Origin: Rhodococcoides kyotonense | Lineage (GTDB): Bacteria > Actinomycetota > Actinomycetes > Mycobacteriales > Mycobacteriaceae | Assembly (NCBI RefSeq): GCF_900188125.1 | Contig: NZ_FZOW01000020.1 | Location: 22,309 to 86,308 of the forward strand | Direction: 5' to 3' | DNA: 64,000 nt | Shown here: positions 33,929-43,440 of the stretch, piece after piece | Layout: each line of letters starts with the position of its first letter | Numbering within the stretch: position 1 is the stretch's first letter | The notes under the pieces: model-generated | Database searches by the model: none | Seen by the model: only the letters and a program-made list of their open reading frames with translations | What the model was told of the DNA's origin: nothing | Translations under genes and position numbers: made by a program

Positions 33929-34276
33929 TCAACGGCGGCCTGTGCACCGGATGCATCGACGAGCCGTCACCAACGCCTCCAGCCGCGCGTCCGAGATCGC
34001 GTCTCCGCAGCGTTCGCACAGGCCGTACTCTCCTTCGGCGAGTCGCGTCTCAGCTGCGTCGAGTTCTCGGAGCTCGTCCTCGGCGTCCCGCGCAAGACCG
34101 ACGATCTTCGCGCGCTCGAACGCGATGGTGGAACCTTCGGGGTCGTGCTCGTCGTCGTCCGTGGTCCATTCGGAACCCGCGACGATCGCGGCGAACTGCT
34201 CCCGAAGAGAGGCAAGACGCGCGACGGTGGCGGCACGAACCTCCTCGATGAGATCTCGCGCTGTAGCAGGGTCCAT
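33929..34276 (-). CDS. DksA/TraR-type C4 zinc-finger protein
   Basis: A small protein whose C-terminus carries a C4 zinc finger, LCERCGD-x-RRCIRCTGR, preceded by a helical hairpin with RLASLREQFAAI and ELDAAETRLAEGEYG, the DksA/TraR arrangement. The length is 115 residues if it starts at ATG 34276 (MDPATARDLIEEV). The frame is open to 34468, but that would overlap the WXG100 gene, and no start has a convincing RBS. DksA-type proteins bind RNA polymerase; the actinobacterial small forms are poorly studied. It lies between the ESX-4 genes and the rplM promoter. Confidence 0.8.
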   Translation of the reverse strand: MDPATARDLIEEVRAATVARLASLREQFAAIVAGSEWTTDDDEHDPEGSTIAFERAKIVGLARDAEDELRELDAAETRLAEGEYGLCERCGDAISDARLEALVTARRCIRCTGRR

Positions 34277-34350
34277 CGGACCAGTGAACACCACTGTGCC
34301 CGGCCCCATCGATGACGTCGGGACCGGGCACGAGAATCGAAGGCCGTCGG

Positions 34351-34641
34351 TCAGGCGAAACGCGACCGGTTCAACGCCTCCTGCTCGATCATCTTCTGGT
34401 TGCCGGCGCTGACAGCACCGATGAGGCTCTGCAACACCGTGTTCAGCTCCGCCTGAGCGGCATTCCATTCACCCTGCCGGACTTGATACGCATCCGCGTC
34501 GGCGCCCTGCCACGTCGCGACGAGCGGCTGGATCGAGGACTTGATCTCGTCGAGCTTCTCGTTGAGCGACTGCCACTTGACCGTCATGCCGCTCGTCAGA
34601 TCGGCAATCGAGCCGAAGTTGTATCTGATTTCGCCGTCCAT
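34351..34641 (-). CDS. esxT: WXG100 protein, EsxT-like
   Basis: A 96-residue helical-hairpin protein with the W44-Q-G46 turn (VATWQGADADAY), the size and pattern of ESX substrates. It follows the second WXG100 gene by 48 bases, and its position next to the L13 operon matches esxT (Rv3444c). The two proteins are expected to form a heterodimer secreted by the ESX-4 machine. No YxxxD/E signal is present in its tail, which ends ALNRSRFA. Confidence 0.88.
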   Translation of the reverse strand: MDGEIRYNFGSIADLTSGMTVKWQSLNEKLDEIKSSIQPLVATWQGADADAYQVRQGEWNAAQAELNTVLQSLIGAVSAGNQKMIEQEALNRSRFA

Positions 34642-34689
34642 GGTCTCTCCCCCTGCTGTCGTCTGTGTTCGGTTCGGTTGTCGGTCCGG

Positions 34690-34998
34690 TCAGAGATTGA
34701 GCGTGCCCGCGACGGAGTTGATGGACGAGACGTTGTCCTGCTCGGACTGGTCGTATTCCACACCGGAGGTCTTGATGGCCTGGCTGATACCGGCCAGCGC
34801 GTTCTCGAGCTTGAAGGCACTGGAATCCCAATTGACCATCACCTGCGCGAAGGTGGTCGAAGCCGCGCCCTTCCAGATTCCGGATGCAGCCAAATCCACA
34901 TCACCCCTGAGCGCCCTCAACTGGCCGGCGATCTGATCTCGCAACCCGTCGACCTTTGCGGCGACGGCGAGCATGGTGTCGATATTTGCATCTGCCAT
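34690..34998 (-). CDS. esxU: WXG100 protein, EsxU-like
   Basis: A 102-residue partner WXG100 protein. I start at ATG 34998 (MADANIDTMLAV), because the upstream extension is Arg/Pro-rich and does not fit the family. The turn is W42-K-G44, and Y82-D-Q-S-E86 fits the YxxxD/E secretion signal, so this would be the signal-bearing member of the pair. It is located between the Rv3446c-family gene and esxT, as in mycobacteria. Confidence 0.88.
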   Translation of the reverse strand: MADANIDTMLAVAAKVDGLRDQIAGQLRALRGDVDLAASGIWKGAASTTFAQVMVNWDSSAFKLENALAGISQAIKTSGVEYDQSEQDNVSSINSVAGTLNL

Positions 34999-35161
34999 GT
35001 CAGCTCCTAGCTTTCGAATGAACGATCGTGGCGCCCGTGTTCGCGGTGCCCCCTGGCTGCGCGGCACTCGCCGCAATGGACGAATTCAGGCTTTCCCTAC
35101 ACCTCCTTGGACGCACCTGCTGCAGCTTTCGGTTCCGTCGATTCCGAACTTTCTCGAGTCG

Positions 35162-36673
35162 TCACGTCGGTTCGACAGTCAGCGTCGCGGCTACACGCTC
35201 ACAGTGGGCCACGAGCAGTTCTTCCTCGCCCTTTTTCGACTGACATCCGACAGCGATCTGCAGGTCGTCTTCCACGAAGATGCGCCACACCACGACGGAC
35301 TCCTCGTCCGGTGATTCGACGTACGACAACGCCACACGTCCGCCGACATCCGTTGCCCGCGTGAGATCCTCGATGGACGAAGCGTCCCCGCGCGAGGCCG
35401 CCTCGGCGAACAAGTCGTCGGCGACGTCGTCGAACGTCGCGCCTGGCGTCAATTCGATCGTCGTGACCACGATTCGCCGGTCCGGTAGATCGGGCGGGAC
35501 CAGCACGAGCCGGTCCGGTTCCTCACGCGCCGTCCACGTCGACAGCACCTCGACTCGTGCACGCCCCTGGGCGACACTGTTCGTCTCGACCACCGGAGCA
35601 CTGGGCGATGCGGAGACCTCCGTGGTCGAGACTGTCGAGGGCACGGCAGTCGGTGGCGCGCGTCCCACGGTCGTAACCGGCTTCGCCGCAACCGAAGTCA
35701 CCGATGCGACCGACGACGTGAATGCTGGTGCGTCGCGCATGAAGAACACGACGAGACCGACAAGAGCCACGACGGCGACGCCACCCAACGCCGCTGGAAC
35801 CGCACCCGACCGTCGAGCCGTGTCGTCGTTCTCCGTGGTCGCCTCGGCCAACCACGCCGCAGATCGAACGGGCAGTGGTGGATCCGAGACATGTTCTGCC
35901 ACAACCTCGTCGAGCACAACACCCCCATGGGCGATGCCAGCCCTACCCGCCATCGCCCGCACGATGTCCACCCCGTCGAGCCGGTGGATCACGTGCGATG
36001 ATCCGACGAGTAGGTCGGCCTCTCCTGCGTCGACGACGAACACTCGAACGGCATCGCGGCCGGGACGCGTCGCTGTCGCTGCGGTGACGCGGTCCTCGAT
36101 CGACGTCGATGCCGTGCCGTCCGCAGTGCCCACCGCGGCCCAAGCCCCGGCTGTCGTCGCTCGCCCGTCGCGGTCGATCCTCACCGTGGACACCACCGAC
36201 TCGAGGCGCGACATCTCCACGACGACACCGAATTCGGGTGCACGCTCGCCGACGCTGTGCACGGCCGCGACTGCAGTGTCGACCATCAGCACTTCCCTGG
36301 CGTGAGGCTGTGCGGCCGTCCGGAGGACCCGTCGCCGATGCCGTCCCCACGACGCCGGACAGGCGAGTTCCAACACCTCGAGGTCGCCGGCAGCCCCTGC
36401 TGCTGCCAGCGCCGCAGCCAACGTTCCGGCCAGGACGTCGATGGTGGACACGACGGTCGATCCGATGATCGTGTCGACGTCGTCGATCGTTCGGGAGAGG
36501 TGCACGACGTGTGCCTCGCCGACATCGGACCCACTCGGGAACGACAACGTGCCGTCCCGCATCACTGCGGCTGTGGAGTGGCGAATCTCGACCACGTCCT
36601 CACCGCGAGCGGACAGCACGGACATGACCCCGTCGCCGAGATGCACTGCGGCGTAGGTTCGATCGCGCCTCAC
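35162..36673 (-). CDS. Type VII secretion-associated protein, Rv3446c family
   Basis: A 503-residue protein. GTG 36673 overlaps the eccC4 stop (GTGA), so it is translationally coupled. The N-terminal 270 residues look like a degenerate actin/Hsp70-type fold (YAAVHLGDGVMSVLSARG; EVLMVDTAVAAVHSVGE). A single membrane helix at about 294-313 is followed by a Ser/Thr/Pro linker and a C-terminal domain of about 130 residues (VEVLSTWTAREEPDRLVLVPP, CQSKKGEEELLVAHCERVAATL) that matches the ESX-4 family C-terminal domain. Its role in secretion is not established. Confidence 0.88.
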   Translation of the reverse strand: MRRDRTYAAVHLGDGVMSVLSARGEDVVEIRHSTAAVMRDGTLSFPSGSDVGEAHVVHLSRTIDDVDTIIGSTVVSTIDVLAGTLAAALAAAGAAGDLEVLELACPASWGRHRRRVLRTAAQPHAREVLMVDTAVAAVHSVGERAPEFGVVVEMSRLESVVSTVRIDRDGRATTAGAWAAVGTADGTASTSIEDRVTAATATRPGRDAVRVFVVDAGEADLLVGSSHVIHRLDGVDIVRAMAGRAGIAHGGVVLDEVVAEHVSDPPLPVRSAAWLAEATTENDDTARRSGAVPAALGGVAVVALVGLVVFFMRDAPAFTSSVASVTSVAAKPVTTVGRAPPTAVPSTVSTTEVSASPSAPVVETNSVAQGRARVEVLSTWTAREEPDRLVLVPPDLPDRRIVVTTIELTPGATFDDVADDLFAEAASRGDASSIEDLTRATDVGGRVALSYVESPDEESVVVWRIFVEDDLQIAVGCQSKKGEEELLVAHCERVAATLTVEPT

Positions 36674-39600
36674 TCGGGGATCCACGCCAACTGGACCAGC
36701 GACTGACCGCGTCGGTCCACGAGTGTGCCTCGACCCACAGGCAGAGTGCTGGGTTTGACCGATCCGATCAGGTTGCCCTCGTCTCTGCTTCCGCTCATGA
36801 CGAGGCCGGTCGACACCAGATCGCGCATACGCGACACCACGGGATCGTACAGCGCACGCGACGCTCCCCCGGACCGCCTGGCGACGACGAGATGCAGTCC
36901 GATGTCGCGCGCATGCGGTAGGTACTCCACGATGACGGACAACGGATTTCCCGACGGAGTCGAAACGAGATCGTAGTCGTCCACCATCACGAAGATCTCC
37001 GGCCCGCTCCACCACGACCGCTCGCGCAACTCGCGTTGCGTCACGTCCGGTCCTGGCATTCGGGCAGCGAGCTTGGTGGCCAGTTCACCCATCAGGGTCG
37101 TCAGAACCGACTGCGACGCAGCATAGCCCGCGAGATGATCCCCCGTGACGGTACCGAGCATCGTCCGTCGATAGTCGACGAGGAGAACCCTGACCCGGCT
37201 GGGCGTATTGGCTTCGACGAGCGATGCACACATCGAGCGAAGGAGTGAAGTCTTGCCGCATTCGGTGTCACCGAACATCAGGAAGTGGGATTGTTCGGCG
37301 AAATCGATGTACACAGGCATCAATTCGGCTTCGTCGACTCCGATGGGCACCGACAATTCGGGCCGGTCCGTACCCGCGCGGGGCCACAACCCGGCGACCA
37401 TTCCGAGAAGTTCTGCGCGACCGAGGTTCTCGGGGAGCATACGAACCTCGGGGGCCGGACGCCCGGTGGACGACCGTGAGATCGCCGTGACCGCTGCTTG
37501 GACAGCGATACCGAGATCGTCGGTCGACGGCGTATCGTCCACGCGCGGCAACCCGACGAGGAGATGCAGTCCCTCCTTGGTGATACCCCGACCGGGACGA
37601 TTCTCCGGGACCCGAGCAGCTTTCGCGCGGCCGAACTCCGAATCCGACGCGTCCCCGAGCTTCAATTCGATGCGCGTACCGACCAGATCCTTGGTGGCAG
37701 GCCTGACCTCGGCCCATCGGGATGCGCTGAGCACCAGATGCACACCGTAGGACAGACCTTGGGCAGTGATGGCAGCCAGCGCCGGTTCGAGGGATTCGAA
37801 ATCGGACCTGATACTCGCCCAACCATCGACGACCAGGAAGACGTCACCGAACCCGTCGACGGCGTCCGCCGGGTTCTCCGACCGCCGACGCCGATAGTCG
37901 ACCATCGAATCGATACCTCTACTGCGGAACAGGCTTTCGCGTCGCGCGATCACCGCGGCCACTTCCGCCACCGTCCGACGGACGCGGTCCACATCCGACC
38001 TGCCCGCCACTGACCCGACGTGCGGCAACCCCGACAGTCCACCCAGCGTTCCGCCGCCGAAGTCCAGACAGTAGAACTGCACCTGTTCGGCGGTGTGTGT
38101 CAGAGAAAGCGACATGATCAGAGTGCGCAGCACCGTCGATTTGCCCGACTGCGGCCCGCCGACGATGGCGACATGGCCGTGCGCGGAGGACAGATCGACC
38201 CACAACAGATCACGCCGTTGGTCGTAGGGCCGGTCGACGACACCGATCGGCACACGCAGCGAGGTAGGCGTCGGACGCGATCCGCTCGAATTCGGAATCA
38301 GGCGATCGAGTGTCGGCGGAAGGTCGAGCGGCGGCAACCACACCTCGTGCGCGGACGAACCCCGACCGCGAATGCGATCGACCACGACGTCGAGCACCGT
38401 CCTGCCGTCGGAACGCGGCTCCGGCGGAGGCTGCCTGTCGGCAGACGTGACGAGCGCGGGAGCAGCCTCCTCGTGTCGGACCTGCACGGGAAACGCGCCG
38501 AACACCGTCGGCCGAATATCGACTGCCGCCCGCCCGGATGCGCGTTCGTAGCCTCGCGGAGGCACGTACGGACCCGACACGTACGACGCGGCGAATCGCA
38601 CGATCTCCGCCGAATCGCACTTGAGATAGCCGACGCCGGGCTGGGCAGGCAAGTGATAGGCGTCGGGAACTCCGAGGACGGAACGGGACTCGTTCGCAGA
38701 GAAGGTCTTCAGACCGATCCTGTAGGACAGGTGGCTGTCGAGTCCACGTAACTTTCCCTCCTCCAGTCGTTGGCTCGCCAAGAGCAGGTGCATGTGCAGC
38801 GACCGCCCGAGGCGTCCGACGGCGACGAACAACTCTGCGAATTCGGGTTGCTGACCGATCAATTCGGAGAACTCGTCTACGACGATGAACAGCGCAGGCA
38901 ACGGTGCCAGGGCTGCGCCCGCGGTACGCGCCTTCTCGTAGTCCGTCACGTTCGCGAAATTGCCTGCGTCGCGCAACAACTCCTGACGGCGGTTCATCTC
39001 ACCCGCGATCGCATCCTTCATTCGATCGACCAGCGCGAGGTCGTCGGACAGATTGGTGATGACCGCCGCCACGTGAGGTGCATCCTCGAGTCCGGCGAAC
39101 GTGGCACCGCCCTTGAAATCGACGAGGACCAGATTCAGCTGATCGGGATCGTGCCGAGTCACCATACCCAGCACCAATGTTCGCAAGAACTCCGACTTTC
39201 CCGATCCCGTTGCCCCGATGCACAATCCGTGCGGACCCATCCCGTTCTCGGCCGACTCCTTGAGATCGATCTCGACTGCGCTACCGTCGGGGGCGATGCC
39301 GATGGGTACACGCAATCGGTCTCGTCCTCGGCGCGGCGTCCAGACCTGGTCGGTGTCGAGCGCCCCGACGTCAGCGACACCCAGGAGCCGGTTCCACTCG
39401 GACGAGGATCCCGCATCGTCCGCTGCGGAATCGTGTGCCGCGTGCGTCGTCGTTCGATAAGGCGACAGACGCCGAGCGACGGTCTCGGCCTGCGCGACAC
39501 TCAGCTCGTCCACCGAGCCGAAGACCTCCACGCGATTGGCTGTGACCGCCCCGACGGATCCGTTCTCGATTACCAGCCGGAGCCCACGACTGGCGGCCAG

Positions 39601-40656
39601 ACCGGCCGCGAAGTCGGAAAGGTCGACGACGGTGACGGCATCGAGACCGGTGCGCGCGACGTCGGTACTCGAGTTGTCCAGAAGCCCACCGTCGACGACG
39701 ATGACGAGTTGCGGCACACCCTGTGTCGGCGCAGTTCCACGGGCGAACCGATTTCGCAGCGAAAGATACTCCGAGAGAGCAGTTTCGAGATCGAGAAACG
39801 ACTCGTAGATCATCCGGGCGGATCCTGCACCGTCACGGGCGGTGTCGTGCTGAGTGTGCGGTAGCCACTTGGTCCAATCCCAGTACGCCACCGTGTCCGG
39901 ACCACATACGACGGCGACGCGGACCTGGTCGGGGTCGTGGAAGGTACACAGCGATGCGATCATCGCCCGCACCATCGCTCGCCCGGCATCCCGGTCCCCG
40001 GCGATCGACAGGGCTGCGAATCCCCGCATGGACACCGCCGTGGGGAGTTCCGACACCACCGAGTGCGCGCGCACGAACCTGCGCAGCGACACCGCCGACA
40101 CGGGCTCCAATTCTTCCACCGGACCGGTCTCGGGAGGCACGAGACGTGTCGCGAGGCGTTGGTCGCCCCGGCCGAGGCGCACGTGGCAGAAGTCCGGATC
40201 GGAACTACGTCGTTCCCACATTCGCGCCGTACCGGGATACGTCCACAGGACGGACGGAGCGGGGTGTGCCCATTCCAGTGCTGTGCGTTGGCTTTCCGCC
40301 GTCGACTTCACGTCACGGCGGAGACCGTCGAGGTACCGCAGATAGTCCTTGCGGTCCTCGTTCGCTTCCGCGGTCCGGGCTCCGTTCCCACGGCCCCCGC
40401 CTGCAACCATGCCGAGCATCGACACCAGCATCATCGCGGGGAACATCAGCATCATCGGGTTCGCCGCCATGCCCGAGGTGAACATCAGCGCGACCATGCC
40501 GACCATCGCGGCCACCATGACGACGGGCATCATCTTGGTCATCAGGTTGCCCGGAACGACCCGCGGAATCTCGGGCGGAGTCTGCAGAGTCACCTCGCCG
40601 CCGGGCGTGCGAGGCACTGCACGACGTTGCCCGCGCACGAAACGAACCGTGCTCAC
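36670..40656 (-). CDS. eccC4: ESX-4 secretion ATPase EccC4
   Basis: A 1328-residue FtsK/SpoIIIE-type motor. Start GTG 40656 (STVRFVRGQRRAV after the start) has GGAG upstream. Two membrane helices lie near residues 40-85 (Met-rich). Three ATPase domains follow, with Walker A motifs GATGSGKSE (about 480), GGPQSGKST (about 831) and GDTECGKTS (about 1128); Walker B of the first is FIVVDEFSEL. All three Walker lysines are retained. It is the first gene of the minus-strand ESX-4 arm, upstream of the Rv3446c-family gene and the esxU-esxT pair, and recognises substrates at the membrane. Confidence 0.96.
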   Translation of the reverse strand: MSTVRFVRGQRRAVPRTPGGEVTLQTPPEIPRVVPGNLMTKMMPVVMVAAMVGMVALMFTSGMAANPMMLMFPAMMLVSMLGMVAGGGRGNGARTAEANEDRKDYLRYLDGLRRDVKSTAESQRTALEWAHPAPSVLWTYPGTARMWERRSSDPDFCHVRLGRGDQRLATRLVPPETGPVEELEPVSAVSLRRFVRAHSVVSELPTAVSMRGFAALSIAGDRDAGRAMVRAMIASLCTFHDPDQVRVAVVCGPDTVAYWDWTKWLPHTQHDTARDGAGSARMIYESFLDLETALSEYLSLRNRFARGTAPTQGVPQLVIVVDGGLLDNSSTDVARTGLDAVTVVDLSDFAAGLAASRGLRLVIENGSVGAVTANRVEVFGSVDELSVAQAETVARRLSPYRTTTHAAHDSAADDAGSSSEWNRLLGVADVGALDTDQVWTPRRGRDRLRVPIGIAPDGSAVEIDLKESAENGMGPHGLCIGATGSGKSEFLRTLVLGMVTRHDPDQLNLVLVDFKGGATFAGLEDAPHVAAVITNLSDDLALVDRMKDAIAGEMNRRQELLRDAGNFANVTDYEKARTAGAALAPLPALFIVVDEFSELIGQQPEFAELFVAVGRLGRSLHMHLLLASQRLEEGKLRGLDSHLSYRIGLKTFSANESRSVLGVPDAYHLPAQPGVGYLKCDSAEIVRFAASYVSGPYVPPRGYERASGRAAVDIRPTVFGAFPVQVRHEEAAPALVTSADRQPPPEPRSDGRTVLDVVVDRIRGRGSSAHEVWLPPLDLPPTLDRLIPNSSGSRPTPTSLRVPIGVVDRPYDQRRDLLWVDLSSAHGHVAIVGGPQSGKSTVLRTLIMSLSLTHTAEQVQFYCLDFGGGTLGGLSGLPHVGSVAGRSDVDRVRRTVAEVAAVIARRESLFRSRGIDSMVDYRRRRSENPADAVDGFGDVFLVVDGWASIRSDFESLEPALAAITAQGLSYGVHLVLSASRWAEVRPATKDLVGTRIELKLGDASDSEFGRAKAARVPENRPGRGITKEGLHLLVGLPRVDDTPSTDDLGIAVQAAVTAISRSSTGRPAPEVRMLPENLGRAELLGMVAGLWPRAGTDRPELSVPIGVDEAELMPVYIDFAEQSHFLMFGDTECGKTSLLRSMCASLVEANTPSRVRVLLVDYRRTMLGTVTGDHLAGYAASQSVLTTLMGELATKLAARMPGPDVTQRELRERSWWSGPEIFVMVDDYDLVSTPSGNPLSVIVEYLPHARDIGLHLVVARRSGGASRALYDPVVSRMRDLVSTGLVMSGSRDEGNLIGSVKPSTLPVGRGTLVDRRGQSLVQLAWIPE

Positions 40657-40936
40657 GACGCTCCGACCGAGACGCAGGACGTCATGGCACTCGGTGCGAT
40701 GCCGCACGGAATCACGCTGCAGAAAGTCACGCTGTCGATGCCCCCACCGTCGGTATCCCCCGTTACCGCAGACGCTCGTTCCCAGGCGAGCGGTCTGTTT
40801 CCGCGACAGACTAGCCCATGTTCGACGCGTCTGCGAGCGAACCCCTCCCTCGATCGAACCGGAATAGTTGCACGCGCGGACTGGTTGTGCGGTGGAGACG
40901 ACGAGTACCGCAGCGACGAAAGGTTGGCGTCATCCG

Positions 40937-41926
40937 ATGTCCGTACCCCTCTCCATTCTCGACCTGGCCCACATCGGCAACGGTGAAAGCGTCAAGGACA
41001 GCTTCGACGCGAGCGTGACGCTCGCCCAGCGCGCCGAGGATTGGGGATATCGCCGAATCTGGTACGCGGAGCACCACAACATGAGTTCCATCGCATCGTC
41101 GGCGACGAGTGTGCTGATCGGTCACGTCGCCGCCAACACCAGCCGGATCCGGCTCGGCTCGGGCGGAGTGATGCTGCCCAACCACGCTCCGTTGACGATC
41201 GCCGAACAGTTCGGCACGCTGGCGACGCTGCATCCGGGGCGAATCGACCTGGGACTCGGCCGCGCTCCTGGCAGCGATCAGCAGACGATGCGTGCGATGA
41301 GGCGTGACCCGTCGTCGGCCGAGCGATTCCCACAGGACGTCCAAGAGCTACAGGCCTTCCTGTCCGACGACTCGCGTGTCTCGGGCGTTCGTGCGACGCC
41401 GGGAGCAGGCACCAACGTGCCGCTGTACATCCTCGGATCGTCTCTGTTCGGTGCGCAGCTCGCTGCACTTCTGGGTCTGCCGTACGCGTTCGCGTCGCAC
41501 TTCGCACCGGACGCACTCGAGCAGGCCATCGAAATCTATCGACGTGAGTTCCGCCCGTCCGAGCAGCTGGACTCTCCGTATGTCATCGCGGGGGTGAACG
41601 TCATCGCGGCCGACACCGACGCGGATGCGCAGCAACAATTCCTCGCAACCAAGCGCAGTCGTGTGAGCCTCCTGCTCGGCCGCGGCCGTACTTTCACCGA
41701 CGACGAGGCCGACATGCTTCTCGACGCACCTCAGGGCCGGCAGATTCTGCAGATGACCAAGTACTCCGCAGTCGGCACACCGACCGTCGTCAAGGACTAT
41801 CTCGACGAGTTCGCCAAGCACGCCGACGCCGACGAGCTGATCGTCGCGTCGGGCGTCGTCGATCGTCCGTCGTGGCTCCGTTCGTACGAACTGTTGGCCG
41901 ACGTCAGCGATCTCGCCTCCGTCTGA
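40937..41926 (+). CDS. Luciferase-like flavin monooxygenase (LLM class)
   Basis: A 329-residue TIM-barrel oxidoreductase starting at ATG 40937 (MSVPLSILDLAHIGNGE). Family signatures are WYAEHHNMSSIASSATSVLIGHVA, LGSGGVMLPNHAPL, EQFGTLATLHPGRIDLGLGRAPG and FASHF. These place it in the FMN-dependent MsnO8-type subgroup, distinct from the F420-type gene at 30252. It sits between divergent eccC4 and eccD4, inside the ESX-4 locus, and has no obvious secretion role. It may use the region at 40657-40936 as promoter, shared with eccC4. Confidence 0.88.
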   Translation: MSVPLSILDLAHIGNGESVKDSFDASVTLAQRAEDWGYRRIWYAEHHNMSSIASSATSVLIGHVAANTSRIRLGSGGVMLPNHAPLTIAEQFGTLATLHPGRIDLGLGRAPGSDQQTMRAMRRDPSSAERFPQDVQELQAFLSDDSRVSGVRATPGAGTNVPLYILGSSLFGAQLAALLGLPYAFASHFAPDALEQAIEIYRREFRPSEQLDSPYVIAGVNVIAADTDADAQQQFLATKRSRVSLLLGRGRTFTDDEADMLLDAPQGRQILQMTKYSAVGTPTVVKDYLDEFAKHADADELIVASGVVDRPSWLRSYELLADVSDLASV

Positions 41927-42018
41927 CTCGTGTCTCCCCCTGTGTCGGAGTGATGTCGTAGAGTCTGACGCTGCCAGGCACGCAGGTTCCTGGAGACGAC
42001 GATTCCGGGGGGAATTCG

Positions 42019-43440
42019 ATGGCGGGGGATCAGGCAGGTCATGCGGCAGCGGCGATGGACCTGTGCAGGCTCACCGTCGTCGCCGAATCGGTACAAGTCG
42101 ACATGGCGTTGCCGACGGATGTACCACTCGCCCTGCTGCTTCCGGGAATCGTCGACATCCTCGAACGCCGATCAGGCGGGCCCCCGGCGGCGCGTCGCCA
42201 ACCGTTGGTGCTCGGACGCGTCGGTCGCCCGCCGTTGTCCGGCACGCGGACTCTCGACGAGTCCGGTGTACGCGACGGCGAGTTGCTCGTGCTCGGTGAC
42301 GCCGAATCACCGGCTCCGGCACCGCTGTTCGACGATCTGATGTTCGCGGTCGCGACGACGGGCGCCGACGGTGTGTCGTTGTGGTCGGCGAAGACGGCAC
42401 AGACCGTCGGTTTCGTGGTCGCCGCCGTCGCACTCGTGCTCGGATGCTCGGGAGCATTGCTCACAGCCCTTCGTCGCAGCCCTGACGAGGCACCGGCTCT
42501 TGCGATCCTGGTGGCGACGACCGCGACGGTGCTACTCGTGGCGGGTTCTGTCTCGACCCGTATCGGACGCGATCGACGCACAGGTGTCTTCCTGTCCGCC
42601 AGTGCTGTGACCCTCGCCGGCACCGCCGGTGTCTTGTTCGTTCCGATCCCACTCGGTGCTCCACATCTGATGCTCGGCGCCACCGCCGTCGGCGTGTTCG
42701 CGGTCTTGGCATTACGTCTCGGCGGAGACGGCTCGGCGCTGTTCACCGGAACTGCGGTCACCGCATTCATGGCCGGAATCGCCGGAGCAGTCGCCGAATT
42801 CACCGGTCTACCGATCGCGACCATCGGCGGCGGGACCGGAGTCGTCGCGCTGGCCGGACTGACGTTCGCACCGCGGCTGTCGATGATGCAAGCCCGCCTA
42901 CCGCTTCCTCCGGTACCGACGGCGGGCGCGCCTCTCGACACATACGACGAGGACGACGCGTCGTCGTACGACGATCTGCACGTGACGGCACGCGATGCCC
43001 GCAGCTACATGACCGGACTCGTCTGCGCAGGATCTCTGGTGACCGCAGTCGGAGTGCTGGTCGCAGCGTCGACGCACACGGGCGACACCTATTGGCCTGG
43101 AATCACTCTCGCAGCACTGACGGCATCGGTCCTCCTCCTCCGCGGACGCACCTTCGCCGAGGCACATCAAGCGGTACCGCTGGTCGCGGCCGGCGCTGCT
43201 GTCGTTCTCGGTCTGCTCGCCGCAGCGATCCTTCGGTTCACGTCGCAACCGATGACCACCTTCCTCGTCGCCACCGCCGCCGCGGTGCTGGCGCTTCTGT
43301 TCGGCTCCGTCGTGCCGAGACGGGAGTACTCACCAGTCCTCCGGCGAGCAGCCGAACTCGTCGAATACGCAGCAATCGCCGGAATCGTCCCTGTCGCGTG
43401 CTGGGTCTGCGGGCTGTACTCGGCCATGCGTGCGCTGTGA
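42019..43440 (+). CDS. eccD4: ESX-4 membrane channel component EccD4
   Basis: A 473-residue protein. Residues about 10-95 are a ubiquitin-like YukD domain (CRLTVVAESVQVDMALPTDV, GVRDGELLVLGD), followed by about 11 hydrophobic helices from residue 130 to the C-terminus, forming the central membrane barrel of the type VII complex. A candidate -10 (TAGAGT near 41959) precedes the ATG at 42019 with a GGGGGG-type RBS. The stop overlaps the mycP4 start by four bases. Confidence 0.93.
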   Translation: MAGDQAGHAAAAMDLCRLTVVAESVQVDMALPTDVPLALLLPGIVDILERRSGGPPAARRQPLVLGRVGRPPLSGTRTLDESGVRDGELLVLGDAESPAPAPLFDDLMFAVATTGADGVSLWSAKTAQTVGFVVAAVALVLGCSGALLTALRRSPDEAPALAILVATTATVLLVAGSVSTRIGRDRRTGVFLSASAVTLAGTAGVLFVPIPLGAPHLMLGATAVGVFAVLALRLGGDGSALFTGTAVTAFMAGIAGAVAEFTGLPIATIGGGTGVVALAGLTFAPRLSMMQARLPLPPVPTAGAPLDTYDEDDASSYDDLHVTARDARSYMTGLVCAGSLVTAVGVLVAASTHTGDTYWPGITLAALTASVLLLRGRTFAEAHQAVPLVAAGAAVVLGLLAAAILRFTSQPMTTFLVATAAAVLALLFGSVVPRREYSPVLRRAAELVEYAAIAGIVPVACWVCGLYSAMRAL

